Assembly: GCF_026625565.1 (NCBI RefSeq)
Contig: NZ_CP112998.1
Coordinates: forward strand, 2,048,501-2,112,500
Direction of reading: 5' to 3'
DNA length: 64,000 bases
Source: Dyadobacter pollutisoli
GTDB taxonomy: Bacteria > Bacteroidota > Bacteroidia > Cytophagales > Spirosomataceae
This document shows, in pieces, positions 26,228 through 34,070 of the stretch. How positions within the stretch are numbered: the stretch's first letter is position 1; each line of letters begins with the position of its first letter. The notes beneath the pieces were generated by a model that was not told the origin of the DNA, ran no database searches, and was given only the letters and a program-made list of their open reading frames with translations. A program made the position numbers and the translations under genes.

Positions 26228-27775
26228 ATGGCAACCCTTACTCAACGTTACTTAACATTCATTTTTCTGCTAGTTACTTCGCTCAACGGTTTTGCCAGGG
26301 CGAGCGATCCGGTCAAATTTACCGTGTCAATGGATGATCCGGCAAACCACACTTTTCATGTAAGTTTGACTTACAAGCCTGAGCCATCGGATAGTATTTT
26401 GTTGAAGTTACCGGATTGGACGCCAGGTTATTATCAGTTAATGGATTATGCCGCCGGTATTCAGAGTTTTTCTCCAAAAGATGAAAAAGGAAATGCGCTG
26501 AAATGGGTAAGGTCGGGTAAAACGGGCTGGAATGTTGGTATCAAAAACGCCAAAGAGATCCGGGTAGAATACGACGTGTTGACCAAAAGAAAATTCGTAG
26601 CGACGAGCTATCTGGATGAGGCACATGGCTATATTACGCCAGCCAGCGTCTTCATGTACGTGTCAGGGAAACTGAACCTGCCTTCGGAAATAACCATTAA
26701 GCCTTTCAAAGACTGGAACCGGGTTGCTACCGGACTGGACTCAGTTTCCGGAGCAAAATTCACGTACGTCGCGCCGGATTTTGATGTGCTCTACGATAGC
26801 CCGATGTTGGTCGGTAACCTGGAAGAACTACCTCCATTCAATGTCAAGGGCATTCCGCACCGGTTTATCGGCTATAAGCTTGGTAATTTCGACAAAGTGA
26901 AATTCATGTCTGACATTCAGAAAATTGTGGAGAATGCTTCTGCATTGATCGGTGATATTCCTTACAAGCATTACACATTTATCGCGATAGGGCCGGGGCA
27001 GGGTGGTATCGAACATTTGAATTCTACCACGATCAGTTTCAGCGGCGATCTCCTCAATGCAAGGGGTTGGGACGGGATGATGGGTTTTATCACACATGAA
27101 TATTTTCATCATTACAATGTAAAACGCATCCGTCCGGTGGAGCTCGGGCCGTTTGACTACGACAAGGGCAGTAAAACCAATATGTTGTGGGTTTCGGAAG
27201 GGCTGACCGTATATTATGAACCGTTGATCATGAAAGCCGGTGGCATGCTGAGTCAGGAGAAATTTTTGGATTTTTTCAAAAACCACATTACCAATGTTGA
27301 AACCAAGCCGGGGCGCTTGTTTCAGACATTAGCGCAGGCCAGTGCCGAAACCTGGTCGGACGGACCATTTGGCCGCACGGGTGATGCAGTCAACAAAACG
27401 ATTTCCTACTATCAGAAAGGCCCGGTTGTCGGGTTGCTGTTTGACCTGGCGATCCGTCACGAGACCGGCAATAAAAAGTCGCTGGATGATGTCATGCGGC
27501 GGTTATACAATGATTTTTATATCAAAAAGAAACGGGGTTTTACGGAAGCGGAACTGAGACAAACCATTGAATCAGTAGCCGGAAAACCTCTCGACGAACT
27601 GTTCAGCTACATTTACACTACCGCCGAACCGGATTACAAAAAGTATTTGGGCTATGCTGGATTGGATATTGACACGACTACGGAAAATCATTTGGGGACG
27701 TTTGAGATTAAACCTGTGGTTAATCCCAGTGCGTTGCAGCGGGCAATTTTTGAGAGTTGGAGTAGAGGGAAATAA
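26228..27775 (+). CDS. secreted M61-family (glycyl aminopeptidase-like) metallopeptidase, without PDZ domain
   Basis: 515 residues with signal peptide (about 1-26), an N-terminal beta domain (30-190) and the M61 catalytic domain: zinc motif HEYFHH with His290, Glu291 and His294, and third ligand Glu324 in WVSEGLTVYYE. M61 enzymes remove N-terminal Gly or Ala from peptides. Related proteins usually continue with a PDZ domain after the catalytic part. Here the chain passes from YLGYAGLDID to a short tail (SALQRAIFESWSRGK) and stops, so the PDZ segment appears to have been lost while a family-like C-terminus remains (from memory, to be checked). It forms a unit with the DUF885 gene. Confidence 0.83.
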   Translation: MATLTQRYLTFIFLLVTSLNGFARASDPVKFTVSMDDPANHTFHVSLTYKPEPSDSILLKLPDWTPGYYQLMDYAAGIQSFSPKDEKGNALKWVRSGKTGWNVGIKNAKEIRVEYDVLTKRKFVATSYLDEAHGYITPASVFMYVSGKLNLPSEITIKPFKDWNRVATGLDSVSGAKFTYVAPDFDVLYDSPMLVGNLEELPPFNVKGIPHRFIGYKLGNFDKVKFMSDIQKIVENASALIGDIPYKHYTFIAIGPGQGGIEHLNSTTISFSGDLLNARGWDGMMGFITHEYFHHYNVKRIRPVELGPFDYDKGSKTNMLWVSEGLTVYYEPLIMKAGGMLSQEKFLDFFKNHITNVETKPGRLFQTLAQASAETWSDGPFGRTGDAVNKTISYYQKGPVVGLLFDLAIRHETGNKKSLDDVMRRLYNDFYIKKKRGFTEAELRQTIESVAGKPLDELFSYIYTTAEPDYKKYLGYAGLDIDTTTENHLGTFEIKPVVNPSALQRAIFESWSRGK

Positions 27776-27790
27776 CAGGTGTTCGGTAAT

Positions 27791-27822
27791 GCCGTAGGTA
27801 TGTAACGTTACGTACCTACGGC
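27791..27822 (+). repeat. REP-like hairpin, possible bidirectional terminator
   Basis: An inverted repeat of 16-base arms with one G-T pair, centred on gtaacgttac: gccgtaggta on the left and tacctacggc on the right. The same core (gccgtaggt / acctacggc) recurs as a hairpin at 60909-60935. It lies between the convergent M61 and Xaa-Pro aminopeptidase genes. Confidence 0.65.
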
Positions 27823-27851
27823 ACTTGAAAGGGGGTGTCAATTTACGCTAT

Positions 27852-27879
27852 GGCTAGCAATATTGCATCCCTACGGGAT
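27852..27879 (+). repeat. interspersed repeat motif, copy 1
   Basis: ggctagcaatattgcatccc followed by tacgggat. Two related copies lie at 60723-60752 (same strand) and 60852-60880 (opposite strand). The core is ggctaNcaatatt followed by a short hairpin of the type tccc..ggga. It is non-coding and intergenic. Confidence 0.6.
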
Positions 27880-27886
27880 TATCATA

Positions 27887-27924
27887 ACGGTGCAAATTGT
27901 GCTCGACGGTGCAAATTGTGCTCG
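27887..27924 (+). repeat. 19-bp perfect tandem duplication
   Basis: Two exact copies of acggtgcaaattgtgctcg, at 27887-27905 and 27906-27924, ending one base before the stop codon of the Xaa-Pro aminopeptidase gene (minus strand). This looks like a recent slippage or unequal crossing-over event in the 3' untranslated region. Confidence 0.9.
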
Positions 27925-27925
27925 T

Positions 27926-29308
27926 TCACCTAAGCGCCTCCACATCCGCAACTTCCTTCACCAATTCCTTCCCCAACACCCGGTTACCATTCTCCGTCAT
28001 CACAATGTTATCCTCAATTCGGATGCCGGTGAAGTCCCGGAACTGTTCCAGTTTGTTGTAGTCTATGAATTGGGGAAGCTTGTTTTCAGCTTTCCAGCGG
28101 TCGATTAATGTTGGGATGAGATACAGACCTGGTTCGACCGTGAATACGAAACCGGGTTCCAGGGCGCGGCCGAGACGCAGCGATTTCCAGCCGAAAGTCG
28201 TTCCTTTTTTGAGATCTTCGGTGTAGCCTACATACTGCTCGCCCAGGTTTTCCATGTCATGCACGTCCATGCCCATCATGTGGCCGAGGCCGCATTGGAA
28301 AAAGAGCGTGTGGACATCATTTGCGACGGCCTCTTCCGGGTCGCCTTTCACGACGCCAACCTGTTTTAAACCTTCCAATAATTTGATACAGGCCAATGTA
28401 TGCACGTCTTTGAACAATACACCAGGTTTGCTGGCTTCAATGGCCGATTTTTGCGCATGAAGTACTATTTCATACATTTCTTTTTGAATACTCGTAAAGC
28501 GTTTGCCAACCGGAATCGTCCGGGTGAGATCACCGCAGTAGCGCATCGCCGTTTCGGCTCCGGCATCGCAAAGGCCCATCTGTCCTTCCTGAATGACTAA
28601 GTCGCGTGCGTGCGTGTGCAGGATCTCTCCGTTCACTGTCAGGATGACGGGGTAGGAGATGTCGCCGCCTTGCCCGATGGCAATGCTTTGCAGCTTCCCG
28701 GCCAGCTCTTTTTCGGTCATGCCCGGACGGGCTATTTTCATGAATTCCAGATGCATATCTACCGAAGTGTTCACTGCTTTTTCAATCTCGGCGATCTCTT
28801 CTGCGGTTTTGTAGGAACGCATGGAAACGATTGCTTTGATCAGCGTCACGGACGCGCGCTGCGAGGCTTGTGATGGTACGATATGTAGCCATTCCTGCAA
28901 TTTCAAATCATGCTCAGCGCGGTAGGGAGGCAGAAAATGTACATTTTGCCTTCTTGACACCACATCATGCAAATAACCGGAAATAGCAGCAAGCGGCTTC
29001 ACCTGGGTAATGCCTATTTTGGCAGCTTTTTCGTGCAGTGGCTCTTTGGGGCCGGTCCAAACTATATCGTCGATCGTCAGCTCGTCGCCAAAAATAATTT
29101 CCTGATCATTATCAATGTCAATGACGGCGTGAATAGATGCAATGTCCAGCCCGAAATAGTATAAAAAACTGCTATCCTGCCTGAACGGATACACATTATC
29201 ATGGTAATTCATTCCGGTGTCGTCGTTGCCCAGGAAGAGGATCAGACCACTGCCGACCTTGCTTTTCAGCGTTTTACGTCTTTCAATGTAAGTTTGTTTG
29301 GAGAACAT
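27926..29308 (-). CDS. pepP: Xaa-Pro aminopeptidase (M24B, aminopeptidase P)
   Basis: 460 residues: N-terminal creatinase-like domain (about 1-165, with GSGLILFLGNDD and FRQDSSFLYYFG) and a pita-bread catalytic domain. The two-metal site is complete: Asp pair in LCDAGAETAMRYCGDLTRT, His in CGLGHMMGMDVHD, Glu in VFTVEPGLYL and Glu in GIRIEDNIV. It releases an N-terminal residue that precedes proline. No signal peptide is seen, so it is cytosolic. It converges on the M61 gene and follows the SusD terminator, so it is transcribed from its own promoter. Near the possible hydroxyproline genes it could feed proline-rich peptides into that route (inference). Confidence 0.93.
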   Translation of the reverse strand: MFSKQTYIERRKTLKSKVGSGLILFLGNDDTGMNYHDNVYPFRQDSSFLYYFGLDIASIHAVIDIDNDQEIIFGDELTIDDIVWTGPKEPLHEKAAKIGITQVKPLAAISGYLHDVVSRRQNVHFLPPYRAEHDLKLQEWLHIVPSQASQRASVTLIKAIVSMRSYKTAEEIAEIEKAVNTSVDMHLEFMKIARPGMTEKELAGKLQSIAIGQGGDISYPVILTVNGEILHTHARDLVIQEGQMGLCDAGAETAMRYCGDLTRTIPVGKRFTSIQKEMYEIVLHAQKSAIEASKPGVLFKDVHTLACIKLLEGLKQVGVVKGDPEEAVANDVHTLFFQCGLGHMMGMDVHDMENLGEQYVGYTEDLKKGTTFGWKSLRLGRALEPGFVFTVEPGLYLIPTLIDRWKAENKLPQFIDYNKLEQFRDFTGIRIEDNIVMTENGNRVLGKELVKEVADVEALR

Positions 29309-29345
29309 GGCTCTTAGTTTTGTGAATCGCTTTCAATTTATACAT

Positions 29346-29389
29346 AAAAAATCTTGCTCGCCAAACATGAGGTGCTAGCGAGCAAGATT
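29346..29389 (-). terminator. intrinsic terminator of the SusC/SusD operon
   Basis: On the minus strand an inverted repeat (arms 29378-29389 and 29350-29361, aatcttgctcgc / gcgagcaagatt) followed by a T-run (29346-29349 and the arm end). It lies between the susD stop and the pepP start, so it ends the SusCD transcript and separates pepP from it. Confidence 0.85.
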
Positions 29390-29419
29390 GCATTACATAA
29401 CCAATTTAACTAGATAAAA

Positions 29420-31006
29420 TTAGTAGCCCGGGTTTTGTTTCAGGTTGGTGTTTTTGTCCAGCTCGCTTTGTGGAATTGGGAACAATGCACGCTGCCCGGC
29501 TTGCGGACGGTGGTTAAACCATTTTTTTGCCCCAAAAACCCCGAAACGGATCATGTCCTGACGACGGTGCGCCTCTGCTGCGAACTCCCAGCCCAACTCG
29601 TCGAAAAAGCGACCGAACTTGACATCATCACCGCCTTGACGCTCGATAATGGTGCCGTCTGTAGCCTGATACCCGTAATTATATTTGCTACCCTTGGCCA
29701 GATCAGCACCGGTAACAGTCGCTTTGGCGGGGTTGTTCTTGAATGCACGTTTACGCACGTCTGTCACGATCACGGCGGCTTCATCGGCTTTTCCAGTCCT
29801 TAAAAGTGCTTCTGCTTTGATCATTAGCACATCTGCGTAGCGCAACAATGGAAAGTCATTGTCGAGACTACCCGTTGCATTCGGCTTGATTTTGAATTTA
29901 CCAATACGGAAACCATCCGAAGATGCCGTTTTTTCCATGGTAGGTACTGCTTTGTTGTAAGTAATCACCACCGCTCCGGTAGTCGCATTCTTCTGTGGGC
30001 CCATGATCCAGGTATCGGCGAGGCGGCTGTCGTCAGCATCGTAGGTATCGATAAACTGCGGTACAGCGCAGTTTCCGCCCCATGGACCAGCATTCATCGG
30101 GTACACAGTGCGGCTCAACGGATCGAGCGTTTTCATGTGAATGATGTTTCCTGTTCCGTAAATTTCATCGTAAGGGATCGCGAAAATGATCTCTTTGGAA
30201 TTGAAATTCGTCCAGGTGAAAATGTCCGAATAGTTGGCATCCAGCACATATTTGCCACTTTTGATCACTTCGTCGGCTGTCTCTATGGCCTTAGCCCATT
30301 GCGGTGTGCCTGTGTACACTTCTGCATTGAGGTACATTTTAGCAAGCAAAGCCTTCGCTCCCCATCTGTTTAGCTGGCCATAAGTAGTGGCAGCATTCTC
30401 GCTCAGGTTCGGGATCGCATCGTTTAGTTCTTTGATAATGAACTCGTACACTTCCTTGCGGGTACTTTGTTTAGGCAGCGTAATGTCTTTGAAGTCGGTC
30501 ACAATCGGGACATTACCATGGTTGTCGAGGAGCAGGTAGTATGCCAGCGCCCGCACTGCTTTGAGTTCCGCTACTGTATTTTCCTTGCCGGTAGTGATGG
30601 GTATCTCACCGCTTTCAATTTGAGAGATAACCCGGTTAGCAGTGGTAATGCTGCTGAACGCGCTGAACCAGGTGTTGGCCGGCTGGTCCTGCAACGACGT
30701 CCAGGTGTGGTAATGCATTCTTTTATAGGTACCGGCATCATCCCATCCATTCGGCCGGGAAGGCGTAATAATAGCATCAGCTGCCTCTTCTTGCAGATCA
30801 AAATAGCCCTGCCAGCCGGCCATCAGGCTGCGAAGTGAGGAGTAAACCGGTGCAACAATGGCAGGCAAATCTTTCTCGGTAGGCTGGTAGCTGCTGGCCA
30901 GTACTTCGGAGTACACTTCCTCTTTCAGGTTGGTACAGGAATACATGGAGGCGACACCCAGCACCGATGCGAGTACGATATATTTGGTGTTTCTGTTTTT
31001 CATCAT
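29420..31006 (-). CDS. SusD/RagB-family outer-membrane nutrient-binding lipoprotein
   Basis: 528 residues with a lipoprotein signal ending at Cys24 (LGVASMYSC), SusD-type TPR helices in the N-terminal half (for example ELKAVRALAYYLLLDNHGNVPIVTD, quoted by its first residues ELKAVRALAYY, and RWGAKALLAKMYLNAEVY) and the usual C-terminus (GWEFAAEAHRRQDMIRFGVF, ending in NPGY). It caps the SusC pore and captures the ligand at the cell surface. The ligand is not known. The neighbouring ThuA/dehydrogenase fusion and peptidase suggest a glycoconjugate. It is 19 bases after susC and before an intrinsic terminator. Confidence 0.95.
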   Translation of the reverse strand: MMKNRNTKYIVLASVLGVASMYSCTNLKEEVYSEVLASSYQPTEKDLPAIVAPVYSSLRSLMAGWQGYFDLQEEAADAIITPSRPNGWDDAGTYKRMHYHTWTSLQDQPANTWFSAFSSITTANRVISQIESGEIPITTGKENTVAELKAVRALAYYLLLDNHGNVPIVTDFKDITLPKQSTRKEVYEFIIKELNDAIPNLSENAATTYGQLNRWGAKALLAKMYLNAEVYTGTPQWAKAIETADEVIKSGKYVLDANYSDIFTWTNFNSKEIIFAIPYDEIYGTGNIIHMKTLDPLSRTVYPMNAGPWGGNCAVPQFIDTYDADDSRLADTWIMGPQKNATTGAVVITYNKAVPTMEKTASSDGFRIGKFKIKPNATGSLDNDFPLLRYADVLMIKAEALLRTGKADEAAVIVTDVRKRAFKNNPAKATVTGADLAKGSKYNYGYQATDGTIIERQGGDDVKFGRFFDELGWEFAAEAHRRQDMIRFGVFGAKKWFNHRPQAGQRALFPIPQSELDKNTNLKQNPGY

Positions 31007-31025
31007 TTCAAATGTTTGTTGTGGA

Positions 31026-34019
31026 TCAGAATGTTACGCTAAGTCCGGCAGTGAATGTGCGGGTAGTGGCATATTTGTCGCGCTGGTCACTTCCGGGATC
31101 GAAACCGGTCATTGATACGCCTTCGGGGTCAATTCCGGTATAACCTGTAATGGTTGCCAGGTTTAGTCCTGAAACAAATACGCGCGCGTTTTTCATGCCT
31201 TTGATCAGGTTCTGGGGCAGGGTATAACCCAATGTCACATTGTCGATTTTCCAGTAATTACCGTTTTCAATGTAGTGGGACACATATACCAGGTCATTGT
31301 TCAAAACCTTACCGTCAATCGGATCATACGCCGTTTTCATCATGTTATATGCCTTGTTTTTCGGGTTGTTGTAGAACATGCTCTGGTAATTCAGCACGTC
31401 GTATCCAAATGCACCGCGCATGTTCACGGCCAGGTCAAAGTTTTTGTATCGTACCGAGTTGTTCCAGCCCAAATTGTGTTTCGGAATGCCATTTCCGTAG
31501 TATTGACGATCCTCGGGCTGTGCATCGGCAATTGGAATGATCTCGCCGTCTTTATTCTCGATCAGCCAGCCGCCTTTTTCGTCAACGCCTACGCTTTTCC
31601 ATACGAAGAAACGTCCGATTGGTTCGCCTACTTTCACACGGTGGGTGCTGATCTGAATCGGTTCGCCGGTGTATCCTGCATCAAAAAAGTCGTTAGAAGC
31701 CTTAAACTGGTCATTGGAAAGACTCACCAGTTTATTACGGTTGGTAGAGTACGTGAACCCTGAATTCCACTGGAATGATGCAGTTTGTACCGGTACCAGG
31801 TTTAACAGAATTTCAAGACCTTCGTTTTTCATTGTACCCGCATTGAGGAACATCGAACCCGTCAGGTATGGAGGCACTGGAACAGGGAAATCATAAAGCA
31901 AATCCTTCACCTTTCTGCTATAAAAGTCGATAGAACCACTGATCCTGTTTTTCATGAAACCAAAATCAACACCTGCATTGACTTCTTCTTTTTTCTCCCA
32001 GCGCAGATCGGGGTTGAAGTTCCGGGCCGGAACAAAGCCAGGCACCCATTTGCCACCGATAAATGCACCTTCGTTACGGCTGAAATTGTAGCTAATCTGA
32101 GACAGGTAAGGCGAATTCGCAATCGTACCGGTGATCCCGAAACCAGCCCGCAGCTTGATCTCAGCATTGCCTATGATATTTTCCAAAAAGCTTTCTTTAC
32201 TGATTCTCCAACCCACCGAGGCAGCTGGAAAAGTACCCCATTGGTTATTTACCCCGAATCGTGACGAACCTTCGCGGCGAACGCTGGCCATAAACAGGTA
32301 TTTTTCATCGAAACTATATGTAAACCGGCCGAAGAAACCTGCCAGCTGCCATTTGTTTTTGGTACTACCCATGGAAGCCTGTCCTTTTTGCAAAGCGCCA
32401 CCTGCACCCAGGTTGTTCCAGTCGTAAGCGTCGGTAGGGAAGTCCCAGTTGCTCGCTGAAAAGGATTCGTAAGTAGCGTCCTGCCAGCTGTATCCGCCTA
32501 GTAACGTCAGGCGGTGTTTACCAAATGATTTGGCATAATTACCGGTCAGTTCCAGCAGTTTTTCGTCGTTTGCGGAGGTGAAGCGGCCAGCTGTTGCATT
32601 CTGGTTACTGAGCCGCGTGTTGGTGTGTTTGAATGTCGTTGAGTTTCCTTCCAGGCCATTGTTCTGTACGCTTGAAACCAACAGCTTGAAATTCAAATCA
32701 TTGATTGGCGCGTAGTCCAGGCTTCCGCTCATCCGCATTTCTTTATAGGTACCTTCAAAATCGGATTCATAAATACGCGAAACAGGGTTTTCGTAGAAGT
32801 AGCCATCTCTTTCCTGCCACGCACCGGTATCGGTTCTCACACGGTCAGTCGGGTTACGAATGATCGCCTGGCGATAAATGTAGCCCCAGGCAGCATTATC
32901 CGCAGGGTTTACCGGCCCTTTGGAACGGGTTACCCGATTGATCAGTTGAAGATTGGTTTTCAGTTTGTTGTTGAACATTGAATGGTTCAGGTCGGCGCGG
33001 CCCGTAAACCTGTTTTGTCCCGATCTCAGGAAAATTCCTTCCCAATCGCGGTAGTTGACTGAACCTGTGAAATTGGTAGTACTGTTGCCGCCAAAAAGCG
33101 TAAGGTTGTGATTGTGACTTACCGGTTTTTGCATGATTTCGGAAAGCCAGTCCGTGTTGCCGCCGTAATCCTGGTAGTCAATTCCTTCCTTGATTTTCTG
33201 TCGATAATCGTCGCCTGTGAGTAGCTCGGGGCGCCTGGCGATGGTTTGGATATTGACATAATTGGAATACTCAATCGTTGACTTCGATCCACCCTTATTT
33301 TTGCGGGTCGTGATCAAAATGACACCTCCTGTTGCCCTCGTACCGTAAATCGCAGCGGCAGAACCGTCTTTCAGTACGTCCACAGACTCAATGTCCTCGG
33401 GAGCGACCGTGTTCAGGCCGCCGGGAATACCGTCGACGAGGATCAGCGGGTCAGACGTTCCATTGATCGAGTTGATACCGCGCAGGTTGATCTGCGTATT
33501 GGCCGCCGGAGAGCCGCTGGGTGTGGTTATGCGTAAACCTGCCACTTTTCCCTGCACCAGCTGAGCAGCATCACGCACGGTTCCTTTGATAAAATCCTCT
33601 CGCTTCACGCTGGCCACCGAACTAGTGATATCGCCCTTTTTTTGCGTACCGTACCCAATCACGACGACCTCCGAAAGTTGCTTCTGATCGGATGCCATTT
33701 CAATGCTGAAATCATTCCGACTTCCTACAATAATCTCCTGGCTGATATAACCAATGTAGCTCAGTATCAATGTCGATTCTTCTGGTACCGTCAGTTTGAA
33801 CTTTCCTTCGGTGTCTGTCGCAGTTCCAATGGTATTATTTCCTTTCACAATAATAGTCACACCAGGCAGAGGATTTTTGTCCTCGGCGGATACCACGGTA
33901 CCCGTAATCTGGCGATCGGCGAAAGCCAGGGCGTTTTCCGACAGGAACAATACCAATGCCATGCTGCAAAGCAGGAACTGAGGTATTTCCCGGATCAATC
34001 TGGATAATGTTCTTTTCAT
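31026..34019 (-). CDS. SusC/RagA-family TonB-dependent transporter
   Basis: 997 residues: export signal (about 10-33), carboxypeptidase-regulatory-like domain (about 37-112; QITGTVVSAEDKNPLPGVTI), TonB-box region with VVVIGYGTQKKGDITSSVAS, plug domain with LVQGKVAGLRI and DPLILVDGIPG, and a 22-strand barrel to the C-terminal Phe (TAGLSVTF). No extra N-terminal STN domain is present, so direct signalling to an anti-sigma factor is unlikely. It imports a TonB-dependent substrate together with SusD. It begins 51 bases after the ThuA/cupredoxin gene on the same strand and may be co-transcribed with it. Confidence 0.96.
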   Translation of the reverse strand: MKRTLSRLIREIPQFLLCSMALVLFLSENALAFADRQITGTVVSAEDKNPLPGVTIIVKGNNTIGTATDTEGKFKLTVPEESTLILSYIGYISQEIIVGSRNDFSIEMASDQKQLSEVVVIGYGTQKKGDITSSVASVKREDFIKGTVRDAAQLVQGKVAGLRITTPSGSPAANTQINLRGINSINGTSDPLILVDGIPGGLNTVAPEDIESVDVLKDGSAAAIYGTRATGGVILITTRKNKGGSKSTIEYSNYVNIQTIARRPELLTGDDYRQKIKEGIDYQDYGGNTDWLSEIMQKPVSHNHNLTLFGGNSTTNFTGSVNYRDWEGIFLRSGQNRFTGRADLNHSMFNNKLKTNLQLINRVTRSKGPVNPADNAAWGYIYRQAIIRNPTDRVRTDTGAWQERDGYFYENPVSRIYESDFEGTYKEMRMSGSLDYAPINDLNFKLLVSSVQNNGLEGNSTTFKHTNTRLSNQNATAGRFTSANDEKLLELTGNYAKSFGKHRLTLLGGYSWQDATYESFSASNWDFPTDAYDWNNLGAGGALQKGQASMGSTKNKWQLAGFFGRFTYSFDEKYLFMASVRREGSSRFGVNNQWGTFPAASVGWRISKESFLENIIGNAEIKLRAGFGITGTIANSPYLSQISYNFSRNEGAFIGGKWVPGFVPARNFNPDLRWEKKEEVNAGVDFGFMKNRISGSIDFYSRKVKDLLYDFPVPVPPYLTGSMFLNAGTMKNEGLEILLNLVPVQTASFQWNSGFTYSTNRNKLVSLSNDQFKASNDFFDAGYTGEPIQISTHRVKVGEPIGRFFVWKSVGVDEKGGWLIENKDGEIIPIADAQPEDRQYYGNGIPKHNLGWNNSVRYKNFDLAVNMRGAFGYDVLNYQSMFYNNPKNKAYNMMKTAYDPIDGKVLNNDLVYVSHYIENGNYWKIDNVTLGYTLPQNLIKGMKNARVFVSGLNLATITGYTGIDPEGVSMTGFDPGSDQRDKYATTRTFTAGLSVTF

Positions 34020-34070
34020 GTAAAATTGCGTTAGATGGTGATAAATTCTAGTTGAGCTTATTGGGTAATA

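Noticed and set aside
27887..27924. CRISPR-like array
   Set aside because: The two units are directly adjacent without spacers, and there are no cas genes in the window.
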